Notes: generated by a model not told the origin, from the sequence alone. Counted from the first letter of the stretch, positions 1 through 8,154 are shown. The stretch is 29,193 bases of DNA from Methanothrix sp. (GCA_028708055.1 JAQVZT010000002.1:1-29193); one strand, 5' to 3'. Numbers and translations are program-made.

Positions 1-102
1 GCCTATGATGGCAAGGCACTCACCCCGCTCTAAAGAGAGGTCAATGCCCCTCAGAATCTGCTTCTTGCCGAAAGAGACCGACAGGTCCTTGATTGAAAGC
101 AT
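1..102 (-). CDS. ABC importer ATP-binding protein, N-terminal part (window edge)
   Basis: The 34 residues present begin MLSIKDLSVSFGKKQILRGI and end at ECLAIIG. This is the beta-strand region just before the Walker A loop of an ABC ATPase, so the P-loop lies beyond the window edge. The ATG at 102 follows the DppC-like permease stop by 7 bases, which puts it in the same operon as the two permeases and makes it the DppD/OppD-type subunit that powers the importer from the cytoplasm. The aromatic residue of an A-loop is not obvious in the visible part (VSFGKKQ occupies that place). Substrate (peptide, nickel or other) cannot be told from this fragment. Confidence 0.85.
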   Translation of the reverse strand, partial: MLSIKDLSVSFGKKQILRGIDLSLERGECLAIIG

Positions 103-109
103 AATGTAG

Positions 110-958
110 TCACGACCTCACATTGCCCTTTCTCAGCCTCGGGTCCATCGCCGCCTCCAGGCTGAAGGATAGAAAACTGATGCCGATCAGCGTGGCTGAG
201 AGGGCAAATCCCGTTGGAACCAGCCACCACTGCCAGACATCGAGATAGGTGAATGCCATGGCCTGATGCATCATCTTTCCCCAGCTGATCACCATCGGAT
301 CGGATACACCCAGAAAGGCAAGGCCTGCTTCCATGAAGACCGCGCGTCTCGCATCCATCATCATCATGGATGAGACAATGGGTGAGAGCTCCGGCAGGAT
401 GTGAGTGGTGATGATATGCCTCTTTCCGGCTCCAAAGGTCCGGGCGGCAGTGATGTGCGCCCTCTCCTTGAGAGTGAGAACCTGGGAGCGGACGATCCTG
501 GCACCGGTAGGCCAGGAAAGAGCGGAAATGAGCAATATCAGGAGCATGAGACTGGGCCGCAGGTATGCTGCCACGAGAATCATGACCACGATTGTGGGAA
601 GAGAGGTCACGGCATCGATAGCCCTCATGCAAAAGCGCTCATAAAATCCACCAATGAGCGCAGCCGTGGCCCCAATCAGCAAGCTCAGGGTAGAGCAGAT
701 GATGGCCACTGCCCCGGCCACTACGAGCGATGTCCTGGCCCCGTAAAGAAGCCTCACCCAAATGTCCTGGCCGACTGAGTCCGTCCCCAGCGGATGATCC
801 ATATCCGGCGGACTGAAGATCTTGCCGGTGTAATCGTTCGGCGAATAGCTCGATAGCAGGGGCGCAAAGAGAGCCATAAGGGAAATCGTCGCCAGAATTA
901 TCAAACCAATTCTCGCCAGCGGATCCTGGCGGATCTCTGCCAGGGGATCAATGTGCAT
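110..958 (-). CDS. ABC importer permease, DppC/OppC/NikC type
   Basis: This 282-residue integral membrane protein is one of the two permeases of a family-5 ABC importer. A first membrane helix (about residues 16-36) is followed by the extracytoplasmic segment DHPLGTDSVGQDIWVRLLYGAR (residues 53-74), the signature of DppC/OppC proteins. Further helices follow, and the stretch GAGKRHIITTHILPELSPIV (about 175-194) is the EAA loop that docks on the ATPase. Length is normal for the family. Its start overlaps the end of the DppB-like permease by 11 bases and its stop is 7 bases before the ATPase start, so the three are translationally coupled. The substrate class is not resolved by the permease sequence. 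Confidence 0.9.
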   Translation of the reverse strand: MHIDPLAEIRQDPLARIGLIILATISLMALFAPLLSSYSPNDYTGKIFSPPDMDHPLGTDSVGQDIWVRLLYGARTSLVVAGAVAIICSTLSLLIGATAALIGGFYERFCMRAIDAVTSLPTIVVMILVAAYLRPSLMLLILLISALSWPTGARIVRSQVLTLKERAHITAARTFGAGKRHIITTHILPELSPIVSSMMMMDARRAVFMEAGLAFLGVSDPMVISWGKMMHQAMAFTYLDVWQWWLVPTGFALSATLIGISFLSFSLEAAMDPRLRKGNVRS

Positions 959-2099
959 ATCTCACCCTCGGATCAAGCCTCATGTAGAGAAGGTCCACCA
1001 GAAGATTAACGCTCAGAACGATCAGGGTGACCACCAGGAGGACCCCTTGAATAAGTGGGTAGTCTCGGGTGGAGATTGCAGTGTTGAGGAGCGAGCCGAT
1101 GCCCGGATAAGAGAAGACTATCTCGATGAAGAGCACTCGGGTGATCAGATGGGGTATTCGCATGCCTGTGGCGGTGGTCACCGGAAGCAGGGAGTTTCTG
1201 CCGGCATGAGCATATTTTATGAGCCACTCCGGACAGCCCTTTGCCCGGGCGGTGAGGATGAATGACTCCCCAAGCAAGGTGACGACGGTATTTCTTGTCA
1301 GAAGGAAGACATCACCCAGCTGCACCAGGACCATGGCGGCCAGGGGTAGGGCCAAATGTCTCAGAACATCGATGACATAGGACAGCCCCTGGTATCCGGC
1401 ATAGGCAGAGGTCGCTCCGGAGAGGGGCAGCACATCCAGGCTTACTGCAAATATGAGAAGAAGCAGAACGCCGATAAAGAAATCGGGAAAGCCGCTCAAG
1501 AACATGAGGGAAGCAACCAGGCCCCGGTCAAGAGATGAGCCGCGATTATAGCCGGATTCTATTCCCAGAATGATGCCGATCAGCGTGGCGATGATCAGGG
1601 AGAGGCCGGCGAGAAGAATCGTCCAGGGCATAGCACCCAATATTACCTGAGAGACCTGGTCTCTGTAGTAGTAGGAAAAACCGAGGTCGCCGTGCAAAAG
1701 GCCCAGAAGATATGCTTGCATTTGATCCCACCAGGATTTGTCCAGGGAAAGCTGCCGGATCAGATGGGCCTGCATCTCGTCGCTCATCGCCACCAGGGCG
1801 ACATCGCCATAGATGGCATGTAGGGGATCGCTTGGCATGAGCCTGGGAAGGATGAAGTTCAGGGAGAAGATGGCGGCCAGGGCGATGAGATAACTCTGAA
1901 GCCTTGCCGGAAGATAGCGAGCTGCATTTCCGCTCCATGCTTTTGCCATCCATGTTTTAGCTCTCAATGCATTTGCTCTACTTGCCTTTGCTCTCCAGAA
2001 AGAATGCCCTCTGCCCCCGCGTCTCTCCATTGAGATGCCACATTCTGCCTCTCGGGGATTTCCCTTCTTGCACTCAGATTCATTCCTTGGCTGCACCAT
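948..2099 (-). CDS. ABC importer permease, DppB/OppB/NikB type, with N-terminal extension
   Basis: From about residue 68 this is an ordinary DppB-type permease: first helix SYLIALAAIFSLNFILP, the segment MPSDPLHAIYGD, LHGDLGFSYYYRDQVSQVI, and a C-terminal EAA-type loop around AKGCPEWLIKYAHAGRNSLLP. The start is the ATG at 2099 because AGGTGA (2105-2110) lies 5 bases upstream; an earlier in-frame GTG (2108) and later ATGs (2030, 1949) are weaker. This start gives 383 residues, about 60 more than usual. The extra cytoplasmic, basic N-terminus contains a five-fold degenerate pentapeptide repeat (see the repeat entry). It follows the TrmO-like gene by 47 bases and overlaps the DppC-like gene. Function of the extension is unknown. 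Confidence 0.85.
   Translation of the reverse strand: MVQPRNESECKKGNPREAECGISMERRGGRGHSFWRAKASRANALRAKTWMAKAWSGNAARYLPARLQSYLIALAAIFSLNFILPRLMPSDPLHAIYGDVALVAMSDEMQAHLIRQLSLDKSWWDQMQAYLLGLLHGDLGFSYYYRDQVSQVILGAMPWTILLAGLSLIIATLIGIILGIESGYNRGSSLDRGLVASLMFLSGFPDFFIGVLLLLIFAVSLDVLPLSGATSAYAGYQGLSYVIDVLRHLALPLAAMVLVQLGDVFLLTRNTVVTLLGESFILTARAKGCPEWLIKYAHAGRNSLLPVTTATGMRIPHLITRVLFIEIVFSYPGIGSLLNTAISTRDYPLIQGVLLVVTLIVLSVNLLVDLLYMRLDPRVRYAH
1917..1991 (-). repeat. Degenerate 15-bp tandem repeat inside the DppB-like gene
   Basis: Five consecutive 15-base units encode the pentapeptides AKASR, ANALR, AKTWM, AKAWS and GNAAR. The period is a multiple of three and the units begin with GCAAA-like triplets, so the array keeps the reading frame. 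It sits just before the first membrane helix of the permease. Confidence 0.6.
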
Positions 2100-2146
2100 A
2101 TCCGTCACCTTGGCCGGAAAGTGGCATCATTACACCCAACCACAGC

Positions 2147-2614
2147 TCAATCACTTGCAGTTGCTCCATCTTCCTGCCAGGCGATACGAGCCTGGGGGAT
2201 GCAATCAATCCCCGCCGAGTAGGGCTTTATGTCAAGCAGCAGGGAACCATCCAGGGCATCCATGCCCCTTACCGTCAGGCGGCTGCCTTCGACATCAAGG
2301 AGGTCTACCACGTCCAGTGCCAGGGGATTGGGGCGGTTAGGCGAGCGAGTGGCAAAGACTCCATGCTCTCTGCCATCCTGTTTCGGGATGGCCGTCAGGC
2401 GGCTGCGATCCGCCTGATGCAGCCAGAAGATGACGAAGAGGTGCGTGCACTGCTCGATGTCCTTGAGGGCAGGCGCAAACTCGGGATACAGCTCGATCTC
2501 GCATAGCTCTGAAGAAAGCCTGCCTTGACGGGGGATCTCCTCTCTTCGGGAATAAGGAGTATGAATTACTCCGATCGGATGAATTGAGATGGAACCTCTT
2601 TCTTTCGCGAACAT
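2147..2614 (-). CDS. TrmO/TsaA-like protein (tRNA m6t6A37 methyltransferase family)
   Basis: Characteristic motifs of the TsaA/TrmO (UPF0066) family are present: IHPIGVIHTPY near the N-terminus, EIELYPEFAPALKDIEQ, FATRSPNRPNPLALDVV in the middle, and GMDALDGSLLLDIKPY near the end. Family members such as E. coli TrmO use SAM to N6-methylate t6A37 in certain tRNAs and have a beta-barrel SAM site. The ATG at 2614 is chosen because GGAG lies about 6 bases upstream; an in-frame ATG at 2647 has no good ribosome site. The product is 155 residues, the length of the core domain, without the extra C-terminal domain of the bacterial enzyme. It sits between the binding protein and the permeases of an ABC importer, an unexpected place for a tRNA modification enzyme. 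Confidence 0.85.
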   Translation of the reverse strand: MFAKERGSISIHPIGVIHTPYSRREEIPRQGRLSSELCEIELYPEFAPALKDIEQCTHLFVIFWLHQADRSRLTAIPKQDGREHGVFATRSPNRPNPLALDVVDLLDVEGSRLTVRGMDALDGSLLLDIKPYSAGIDCIPQARIAWQEDGATASD

Positions 2615-2797
2615 CTTCGTCTCCAATCTATTTGGTGATAAATTCATGGATCAAATCAAATGAAGTAATAATATTATGAGTTTTAGGTTGATCATTTAAG
2701 ACTCTTTCGCACGAGATTTTAAGAAACTTAAAATATAAGTATAAAATAGAATTACAAAATAATATAAAGTATAAAAAATATTAATTATAAAACTAGA

Positions 2798-2819
2798 GCT
2801 GCGGCCCATACACCGCAGC
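2798..2819 (-). terminator. Hairpin terminator candidate after the binding-protein gene
   Basis: GCTGCGG and CCGCAGC form a perfect 7-bp stem with an 8-base loop. Read on the minus strand it starts 14 bases after the binding-protein stop and is followed by a T-rich tract (TTTTATAATTAATATTTTTT). It could end or attenuate transcription so that binding protein is made in excess over the permeases. The 200-base spacer from 2615 to 2832 is otherwise AT-rich with several weak TATA-like stretches. Confidence 0.6.
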
Positions 2820-2832
2820 CGTCTTTTTGTCT

Positions 2833-4440
2833 TCAAACGAAGATCATCTTGTTCAGAGCTATGGGAACTCCGCTTCCCACACCGCCATAGGTGTAGTAGT
2901 AGCTGACCTTGTTATCGGACGCCCAGAAGGAGTCCGTGTAGTAGAGGGGCAGAGCAGGCAGGTCCTGGGCGATTAGCTCCTGAGCAGAGTCTACCAGCTC
3001 CTTTCTCTTGGTCAGGTCCATCTCCTCCAACTGGCCTTCCAGCAGATCATCGAGCGTCTTGTCTCCATCGTAGCGAGCGCTATTGAAGCTCTTTTGATCC
3101 AGAACAACCTTATTCAGAATGGCCGGATCGCCGCCCAGTCCACCGTGACCGCTCAATGCCAGATCAAACTGCCAGGCACCTACGAGGCTGTCCAGCGTCT
3201 TGGCGTCGACGCTGCGCAGATCGACCTTGATCCCTGCGCCATCAAGCTGCTTGGCAACAAGCTCTCCCTGCCTCTCAGTGGTGGATGTGACCAGGAGTTC
3301 GATTGATAGAGGCTCGCCTGCCTTGGAATAATACGAGCTGCCATCCTCCTTCTTGTATCCCAGCTCTTCGAGAATCTGGCCGGCCTTTGCCGGATCGAAG
3401 GAATACTCATTTTGATCGGCATTGTACCACTGATTATCCGAAGCATAAAGGCCGGGGCTGCCTTCCAGGCCGTAGCCGCGCAGGCCGGTCTCCACCAGGT
3501 CATGGCGATCGATGGCATAATAAAGAGCCTGGCGGAACTTTGCATCGGAGAAGGGAGCCTTCATGTGGTTTATCATGATCTTGGCCACCCAGTCATGGGT
3601 GCCATCCACTACCACAAAGCCCTTATCCTTCAGGCCGTCCACCGTCTCGCCGGGGACAGACGCGGCGTCCACATCTCCCTTCTCAAGAGCCGCAGCCGAC
3701 ATCTCCAGGCTGACCTTCACGAACTTGATCTGCTTTACCCGAGGAGAGCCCTGATAGTAGTTCTCGTTGGCCTCGTAAAGGTATGTTCCCTGAGTCTTGT
3801 CGTAATTGACGAGCTTGAATGGTCCGGTGCCGGTCAGGGCGGCATCGTCATTGAAGTTTGCCGGATCGCTCACATCCTTGTAGATATGCTCGGGCAAGAT
3901 TGGCAGGGTACCTGCCACCTGGTCCAGGAAAGGCGCATAGTCCTTCTTGAGGGTGATCTTGACGGTGCTGTCGTCGATTGCTTCCGCCCCCTCGACAATG
4001 CTCGAATCAACCCACTGATAGGGGTGGTCCTTGATGTACTGCATAGTAAAGGCGACATCCCCGGCAGTGAAAGGCTGGCCGTCATTCCAGGTCACGCCCG
4101 AGCGCAGGTGGAAGAGATAGGCCTTCTCATCAGGAAGGTACTCCCACTTCTCTGCAAGAGCCGGCACGAACCCATTTTCGTCCTTCCAGACCAGAGTATC
4201 GAAGATCAGGCTCATGCGAACGTATCCCGGGCCGCGCGCATAGTGGCCGTAGGGAGAGGGAAAGCCCCAGTCCCCAGTGGAATCGGCTATGGTGAGAACA
4301 TCCACAGTGTCTGCCGCGCCCACAGGGCTGCTACTGAGGATGAGGATCAGCAGCAGTCCGGCGGCGGCAAAGCCCAGCAGGGGAAGGCTCCTCAGGGAAA
4401 GGAGCTTCCGGGCAGCTAGTAATATGCTATTTCGCTTCAT
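2833..4440 (-). CDS. Family-5 extracellular solute-binding protein of an ABC importer
   Basis: This 535-residue protein begins with a basic, then hydrophobic signal segment (residues 1-42, ending SSPVGAA), followed by a classic SBP_bac_5 fold: LVWKDENGFVPALAEKWEY, FHLRSGVTWNDGQPFTAGDV, GTGPFKLVNYD, and FRQALYYAIDRHDLV. Members bind peptides, nickel complexes or other solutes outside the membrane and deliver them to DppB/DppC-type permeases. No cysteine lipobox is present at the signal cleavage region, so it is either released, held by an uncleaved signal helix, or attached otherwise. The ATG at 4440 is preceded by AGGAGAT (4447-4453). It is the first gene of the importer group and probably has its own terminator. 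Nickel versus peptide cannot be decided by eye. Confidence 0.9.
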   Translation of the reverse strand: MKRNSILLAARKLLSLRSLPLLGFAAAGLLLILILSSSPVGAADTVDVLTIADSTGDWGFPSPYGHYARGPGYVRMSLIFDTLVWKDENGFVPALAEKWEYLPDEKAYLFHLRSGVTWNDGQPFTAGDVAFTMQYIKDHPYQWVDSSIVEGAEAIDDSTVKITLKKDYAPFLDQVAGTLPILPEHIYKDVSDPANFNDDAALTGTGPFKLVNYDKTQGTYLYEANENYYQGSPRVKQIKFVKVSLEMSAAALEKGDVDAASVPGETVDGLKDKGFVVVDGTHDWVAKIMINHMKAPFSDAKFRQALYYAIDRHDLVETGLRGYGLEGSPGLYASDNQWYNADQNEYSFDPAKAGQILEELGYKKEDGSSYYSKAGEPLSIELLVTSTTERQGELVAKQLDGAGIKVDLRSVDAKTLDSLVGAWQFDLALSGHGGLGGDPAILNKVVLDQKSFNSARYDGDKTLDDLLEGQLEEMDLTKRKELVDSAQELIAQDLPALPLYYTDSFWASDNKVSYYYTYGGVGSGVPIALNKMIFV

Positions 4441-4493
4441 CTTAAAATCTCCTATGAACCATAGATTGATCTGATATTATTAAGATAACATCT

Positions 4494-4502
4494 CATATAA
4501 GT
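4494..4502 (-). promoter_or_regulatory. TATA box for the binding-protein gene
   Basis: ACTTATATG on the minus strand lies about 58 bases upstream of the ATG at 4440. A start about 25 bases downstream would give a leader of roughly 30 bases containing the AGGAGAT ribosome site. Confidence 0.5.
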
Positions 4503-4568
4503 ATGTCATTCAATTGGTTATTTTAACCTATCAGTAACACTTGTTAATTCGTATGTATCTTCATTTAC

Positions 4569-6509
4569 TCATATCTTCGGCCCATAGGCGATGAGCCTCA
4601 TGGAGTTGGCGATAACAGGAATGGAAGACAGCTCGTGCAGCATCGCGCCCGTCACCGGCGTCAATATTCCTGGAACGGTCAGCGCTACGGCGATCGCCAG
4701 CACGCCCAGGGAGAATACCAGGTTATGCTTGATGGTGGCAATGGCTTTTCGGGAGACCATGATCAGGTGCGGCATCTTGGAGAGATCATCTGAGAGAAGA
4801 CCGACATCTGCAGTCTCAATGGCCACATCAGTCCCGGCAATGCCCATGGCAATTCCGACATCAGCCTGTGCCAGCGCCGGGCCGTCATTTACCCCTTCGC
4901 CAACAAAGGCCACCTTATGTCCCAGCGATTGCAGTCTCTTTACGATCTGCACCTTCTCCTGAGGCATCTTCTCGGAAAAGTGCTCCTTCACACCCAGGGT
5001 CCTGGCTACGCGCTCGGTTGCAGACTGGTTGTCGCCGGTTACAATCACCACATTCAGGCCAAGATCGATCAATTTCTGGACGACTGGCTTTGACTGCTGC
5101 CTCAGCTCATCCTCGAAGACCAGGAATCCTTCCGTCCTGCCAACGATGGCGATCAGGATAACGCTGCAGCCCTGCGCCTCAAGAATGCGGGCCTTCTCCC
5201 GGACTGACGGGTCGACGGAAATTCCCTCTCGTTCCAGGCTGCCGATACGTCCCAGAAAAACATCCTCATTTCCTGCCCGGGCCCGTATTCCCAGGCCAGG
5301 AAGAGCCTCGAAGCGCTCCGGGTCCATCAGATTCATGCCGCAGTCTTTCGCCGCTGAAACAATGGCTTTTCCCAGCGGGTGCTCGCTGAACTTTTCCGCA
5401 ATGGCTGCGCTCTCCAGCAGCCTGTCCTGAGAGACGGCACCGAGAGGGATTATTTGCATAAGCCTGGGCTTTCCGGCGGTCAGCGTGCCGGTCTTATCGA
5501 ATATCACAGTATCCACGTGAGATAGAGCCTCCACCGCTGCCCCCTTTTTAATAAGGCTTCCTCGCATTGCGGCACTTCCTATGGCGGCCACAAGAGCGGT
5601 GGGCGTCGCCAGCACAATCACACAGGGGCAGAAGACTATGAGCATGGTAATAGCCCTCATAACGTCCCCGCTCCACCACCAGAGAAGGGCTCCGGCGATC
5701 AAAGCCGTGGGCATATAGATCCTGGCATAGCGGCTCAGCAATCTTTCGATAGGCGGCTTGCTGGCCTGGGCCTCTTCAATCAGAGCATGGATCTGGCCCA
5801 GCGTCGTCTCCCTGCCGATCCTGGTGACGCGCACCTCGATCGCCCCGACCTCGTTCAGCGTTCCGGCGAATACCCTGTCACCAGCCTTCTTCTCCACCGC
5901 CAGGCTCTCTCCGGTGATGGCTGCCTGATTGACAGAGGCGGAGCCGGAGACGACCTGGCCGTCCACGGCGATCCTATCTCCTGAGCGGACGAGGAGAAGA
6001 TCGCCTACTGCAACATCCTCCAGGCAGACGGCCAGGTCCCGGCCATCCCTGCGCACTGTAACCCGATCAGGCAGAAGCCTGGCCAGTGACTCCAGGGATT
6101 GGCTGGCCCGGGCGGCGACAAAGTCCTCCAAGAGCCCGCCCACGAGAAGCAGGACGGCGACAACCGCCGCCGCGGAGTACTCACCAATGGCAATGGCGGC
6201 GATTGTGGCGATGGAGACGGGAATGTCGGCGGTGAAGTCACGCTCCCGGATTCCCTGCAGAGCAGACCACCAGATGTAGGAGGAGCCCACCAGGGCGGCG
6301 GCCAGATAGATTACCCCTGCCCCATTCCGGCCATCCGCATGGGAGAAGAGGCCTCCGGGATCGGAGACTACGGCCAGAATGAGTAGCAGGCCGCTGGCAA
6401 GCGTAAAGAGCGTTCCAGGATCGAGGATGAAGCTTCTGTAGCGCATCAGCCAGTGCCTTTTTTTGCAGGATGCTCCAGCAATCGGGATATTATTACCATT
6501 GGATGGCAT
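4569..6509 (-). CDS. P1B-type heavy-metal-transporting ATPase
   Basis: The 646 residues carry all catalytic P-type ATPase motifs: TGES (199-202, actuator domain), CPC (294-296, metal-binding membrane helix), DKTGT with phosphorylated Asp338, the HP motif (377-378) typical of metal ATPases, TGDN (491-494) and GEGVNDGPAL (537-546, normally GDGxNDxPAL). The metal helix reads CPCVIVLATP, unlike textbook copper (CPCALGLATP) or zinc/cadmium pumps, and the last helices carry HELSS. There is no N-terminal GMTCxxC metal-binding domain, only a short Cys/Lys/His segment. It would use ATP to move a transition metal outward, but the metal is not clear. The ATG at 6509 has AGGAGAT upstream. It is transcribed alone under a promoter with an inverted repeat. 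Confidence 0.92.
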   Translation of the reverse strand: MPSNGNNIPIAGASCKKRHWLMRYRSFILDPGTLFTLASGLLLILAVVSDPGGLFSHADGRNGAGVIYLAAALVGSSYIWWSALQGIRERDFTADIPVSIATIAAIAIGEYSAAAVVAVLLLVGGLLEDFVAARASQSLESLARLLPDRVTVRRDGRDLAVCLEDVAVGDLLLVRSGDRIAVDGQVVSGSASVNQAAITGESLAVEKKAGDRVFAGTLNEVGAIEVRVTRIGRETTLGQIHALIEEAQASKPPIERLLSRYARIYMPTALIAGALLWWWSGDVMRAITMLIVFCPCVIVLATPTALVAAIGSAAMRGSLIKKGAAVEALSHVDTVIFDKTGTLTAGKPRLMQIIPLGAVSQDRLLESAAIAEKFSEHPLGKAIVSAAKDCGMNLMDPERFEALPGLGIRARAGNEDVFLGRIGSLEREGISVDPSVREKARILEAQGCSVILIAIVGRTEGFLVFEDELRQQSKPVVQKLIDLGLNVVIVTGDNQSATERVARTLGVKEHFSEKMPQEKVQIVKRLQSLGHKVAFVGEGVNDGPALAQADVGIAMGIAGTDVAIETADVGLLSDDLSKMPHLIMVSRKAIATIKHNLVFSLGVLAIAVALTVPGILTPVTGAMLHELSSIPVIANSMRLIAYGPKI

Positions 6510-6553
6510 TTTGCTTTTATCTCCTAAATATTTAGCACCAGGTAAGCTTTAGT

Positions 6554-6577
6554 GTTACCTATTTAATTAAAAGTAAC
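6554..6577 (-). promoter_or_regulatory. Promoter and inverted repeat upstream of the metal ATPase
   Basis: GTTAC and GTAAC arms, 14 bases apart, flank an AT-rich core containing TTAATTAAATAG, a good TATA box for the ATPase on the minus strand (expected start near 6540, leader about 30 bases). A second short inverted repeat, GGTAA/TTACC (6541-6559), falls at the expected start site. Symmetric arms around a TATA box suit a dimeric repressor, plausibly metal-responsive; this is inference. Confidence 0.4.
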
Positions 6578-6629
6578 AACATAGCAGAGAGATACTAGAA
6601 TAAATAGTTGTCGAGATATACAAAACAAT

Positions 6630-7541
6630 TTATGAGAGAAAGAAAAAACTCGAAATAGAGATCACATCAATATTCACATCTCTTTCTCCCTTCGCCCACC
6701 ACATCTTCACCCGCACCGACGAGCCGGGCAGGGCCAGCTCTCCGCCCTCCTCAAACATGGCTCCTCGTAGATACTCCCGCAATATCGCCTTCTGCTCCTC
6801 GGTCTCAGCCTGAGCCGGGGGAGCAAGGGTACGCATAGCCTCCTCAAGATTTGAGTACCTTTGATTGTGCACCAGAGGGAATGTGCTGACATTTGGATAG
6901 ATGCCCATCTGGTAGAGCACATTGTAGAGCACATCGCTCTTCGGGCCAGGCTGATATTCCCGGCCATGCAGCCTGGGCCAGAGATCATGCCACTGCCGGT
7001 CCCAGGAGGTCGGCCCGGCGAAGTGATAAAGGTAGACGTACCCGGACGATGCCTGCATCATCTTCTCAATGGCCGCCCGGATGTCGGACATTCCCAGGGA
7101 GAACGAGGCGATCACCACGTCGTAAGGGGGCTCTAAATCCCTCTGCACATCGACATCCTCCCAGCGCTTCTGCACAATATCGATGTTGCTGACGCCGCGC
7201 TCTGCCATCTTCTCCCACATGACGCTTCGCATCCCCTCCGCCGGTTCCACTGCGGTTACGTGCCTGACCCTGCCGGCGAAGGGAATGGCGAGAGTTCCAG
7301 GCCCGGAGCCGATGTCCAGGATGCGAGAATCTGCGGTTATATCCGTTCCCCGGATGACCGCCTCAGTTCGGTGAGAATTAACCTGGCACAGGTTCCAGAA
7401 GCGCAGAGCGCTCTCCCGGCTCTCCCAGATGGAAGGGCAATCACGGCTGCGGTCCGACAGCCGGTTGCCCTTCATCCGGCTCATCCAGATCTCATTCCAG
7501 TCGAGGTCTTTGCATGAATCTATCATAATAGCTGCCACCAT
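6630..7541 (-). CDS. Class I SAM-dependent methyltransferase
   Basis: The Rossmann-fold SAM site is clear: ILDIGSGPGTLAIPFA (motif I, about residues 74-89), acidic Glu99 in VTAVEP (motif II) and YDVVIASFSLGM (motif IV). The N-terminus has DLDWNEIW and the C-terminal half is a family-specific region of unknown substrate. The start at 7541 has GAGG just upstream; an ATG at 7526 is an alternative. It is last in an operon behind the CooC ATPase and the flavin-reductase-like gene (22-base gap). The tail after VKMWWAKGERD is hydrophobic and less conserved-looking. A damaged copy of its 3' end lies at 9256-9367. The substrate is unknown; a role with its operon partners in cofactor or metal-enzyme biology is possible. 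Confidence 0.85.
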   Translation of the reverse strand: MVAAIMIDSCKDLDWNEIWMSRMKGNRLSDRSRDCPSIWESRESALRFWNLCQVNSHRTEAVIRGTDITADSRILDIGSGPGTLAIPFAGRVRHVTAVEPAEGMRSVMWEKMAERGVSNIDIVQKRWEDVDVQRDLEPPYDVVIASFSLGMSDIRAAIEKMMQASSGYVYLYHFAGPTSWDRQWHDLWPRLHGREYQPGPKSDVLYNVLYQMGIYPNVSTFPLVHNQRYSNLEEAMRTLAPPAQAETEEQKAILREYLRGAMFEEGGELALPGSSVRVKMWWAKGERDVNIDVISISSFFFLS

Positions 7542-7563
7542 TCCTCTATCTTTCTAAGCGCGC

Positions 7564-8148
7564 TCAGCATTGGGGCGTGACCGGTCCGGTTGCATATTTA
7601 TCGCTCTTTCCTGTGAAGACCGGGCGGACGAATTGCATTCCATTCGGCCCGCCCATGGAGCATAGAGGCATGGCTTTTTCGTAGTCCATCCCCTCAGTCT
7701 CGCTGAAGAACCGGTCGTCCGCCTCCAGATGCACCACCCGGCCGATGATGAGAACATACCTGTCCCTGGCGATCTCCTCCTCCAGGGTGCACTCCGCCCA
7801 GGCCAGACACCCTTCGATGCCGGCCGCTTTGACCACCTTTGAGGGCCGTGGAGCAAGGCCCGCTTCCACCATCTCGTCCACCTCCGGAGGATAATTCCGG
7901 GCGCAGATCATCACAGCGTCCTCCATTCCCACCGGCGGGATATTCAATACGAACTCCCCGGTCTGGCGGATGTTGTCCAGGGTGTCCCTCTTCAGCCAGG
8001 AGACGATTAGCACCTCATCCAGCGGCCTGAGCACGGGAGTGACGCATGACCAGGGGGCGGCATTTCGGACGCCGTCCCGGGAGGCTGTCGAGATGAGCAC
8101 CACCGGAAGGGGCATGATCTGGCCCCTCTGGCTAGGCTTCAGGATCAT
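7564..8148 (-). CDS. Flavin reductase-like, FMN-binding split-barrel protein
   Basis: The 194-residue protein has the flavin reductase-like domain: LPVVLISTASRDGVRNAAPWS, where the substrate-side 'ISTxDxxGxxNxAPxS' pattern is readable, then VLIVSWLKRDTLDNIRQTGEFVLNI and LIIGRVVHLEAD. Such proteins bind FMN as dimers and act as flavin or ferric reductases, or as electron carriers in methanogens. It lies 6 bases after the CooC stop, with GAGTGA overlapping that stop serving as the ribosome site, so the two are translationally coupled. The C-terminus (GKSDKYATGPVTPQC) ends in cysteine. Electron donor and acceptor are unknown. Confidence 0.82.
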   Translation of the reverse strand: MILKPSQRGQIMPLPVVLISTASRDGVRNAAPWSCVTPVLRPLDEVLIVSWLKRDTLDNIRQTGEFVLNIPPVGMEDAVMICARNYPPEVDEMVEAGLAPRPSKVVKAAGIEGCLAWAECTLEEEIARDRYVLIIGRVVHLEADDRFFSETEGMDYEKAMPLCSMGGPNGMQFVRPVFTGKSDKYATGPVTPQC

Positions 8149-8154
8149 TGCCGG

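Noticed and set aside
3412..4419. A 335-codon open frame on the plus strand.
   Set aside because: It lies entirely antisense to the well-supported binding-protein gene, has no recognisable motif and has biased composition expected of an antisense shadow.
1..4440. Calling the importer a nickel transporter (NikABCDE) outright.
   Set aside because: The binding protein lacks features that I could assign to NikA rather than to peptide-binding relatives; nearby nickel-related genes are only circumstantial.
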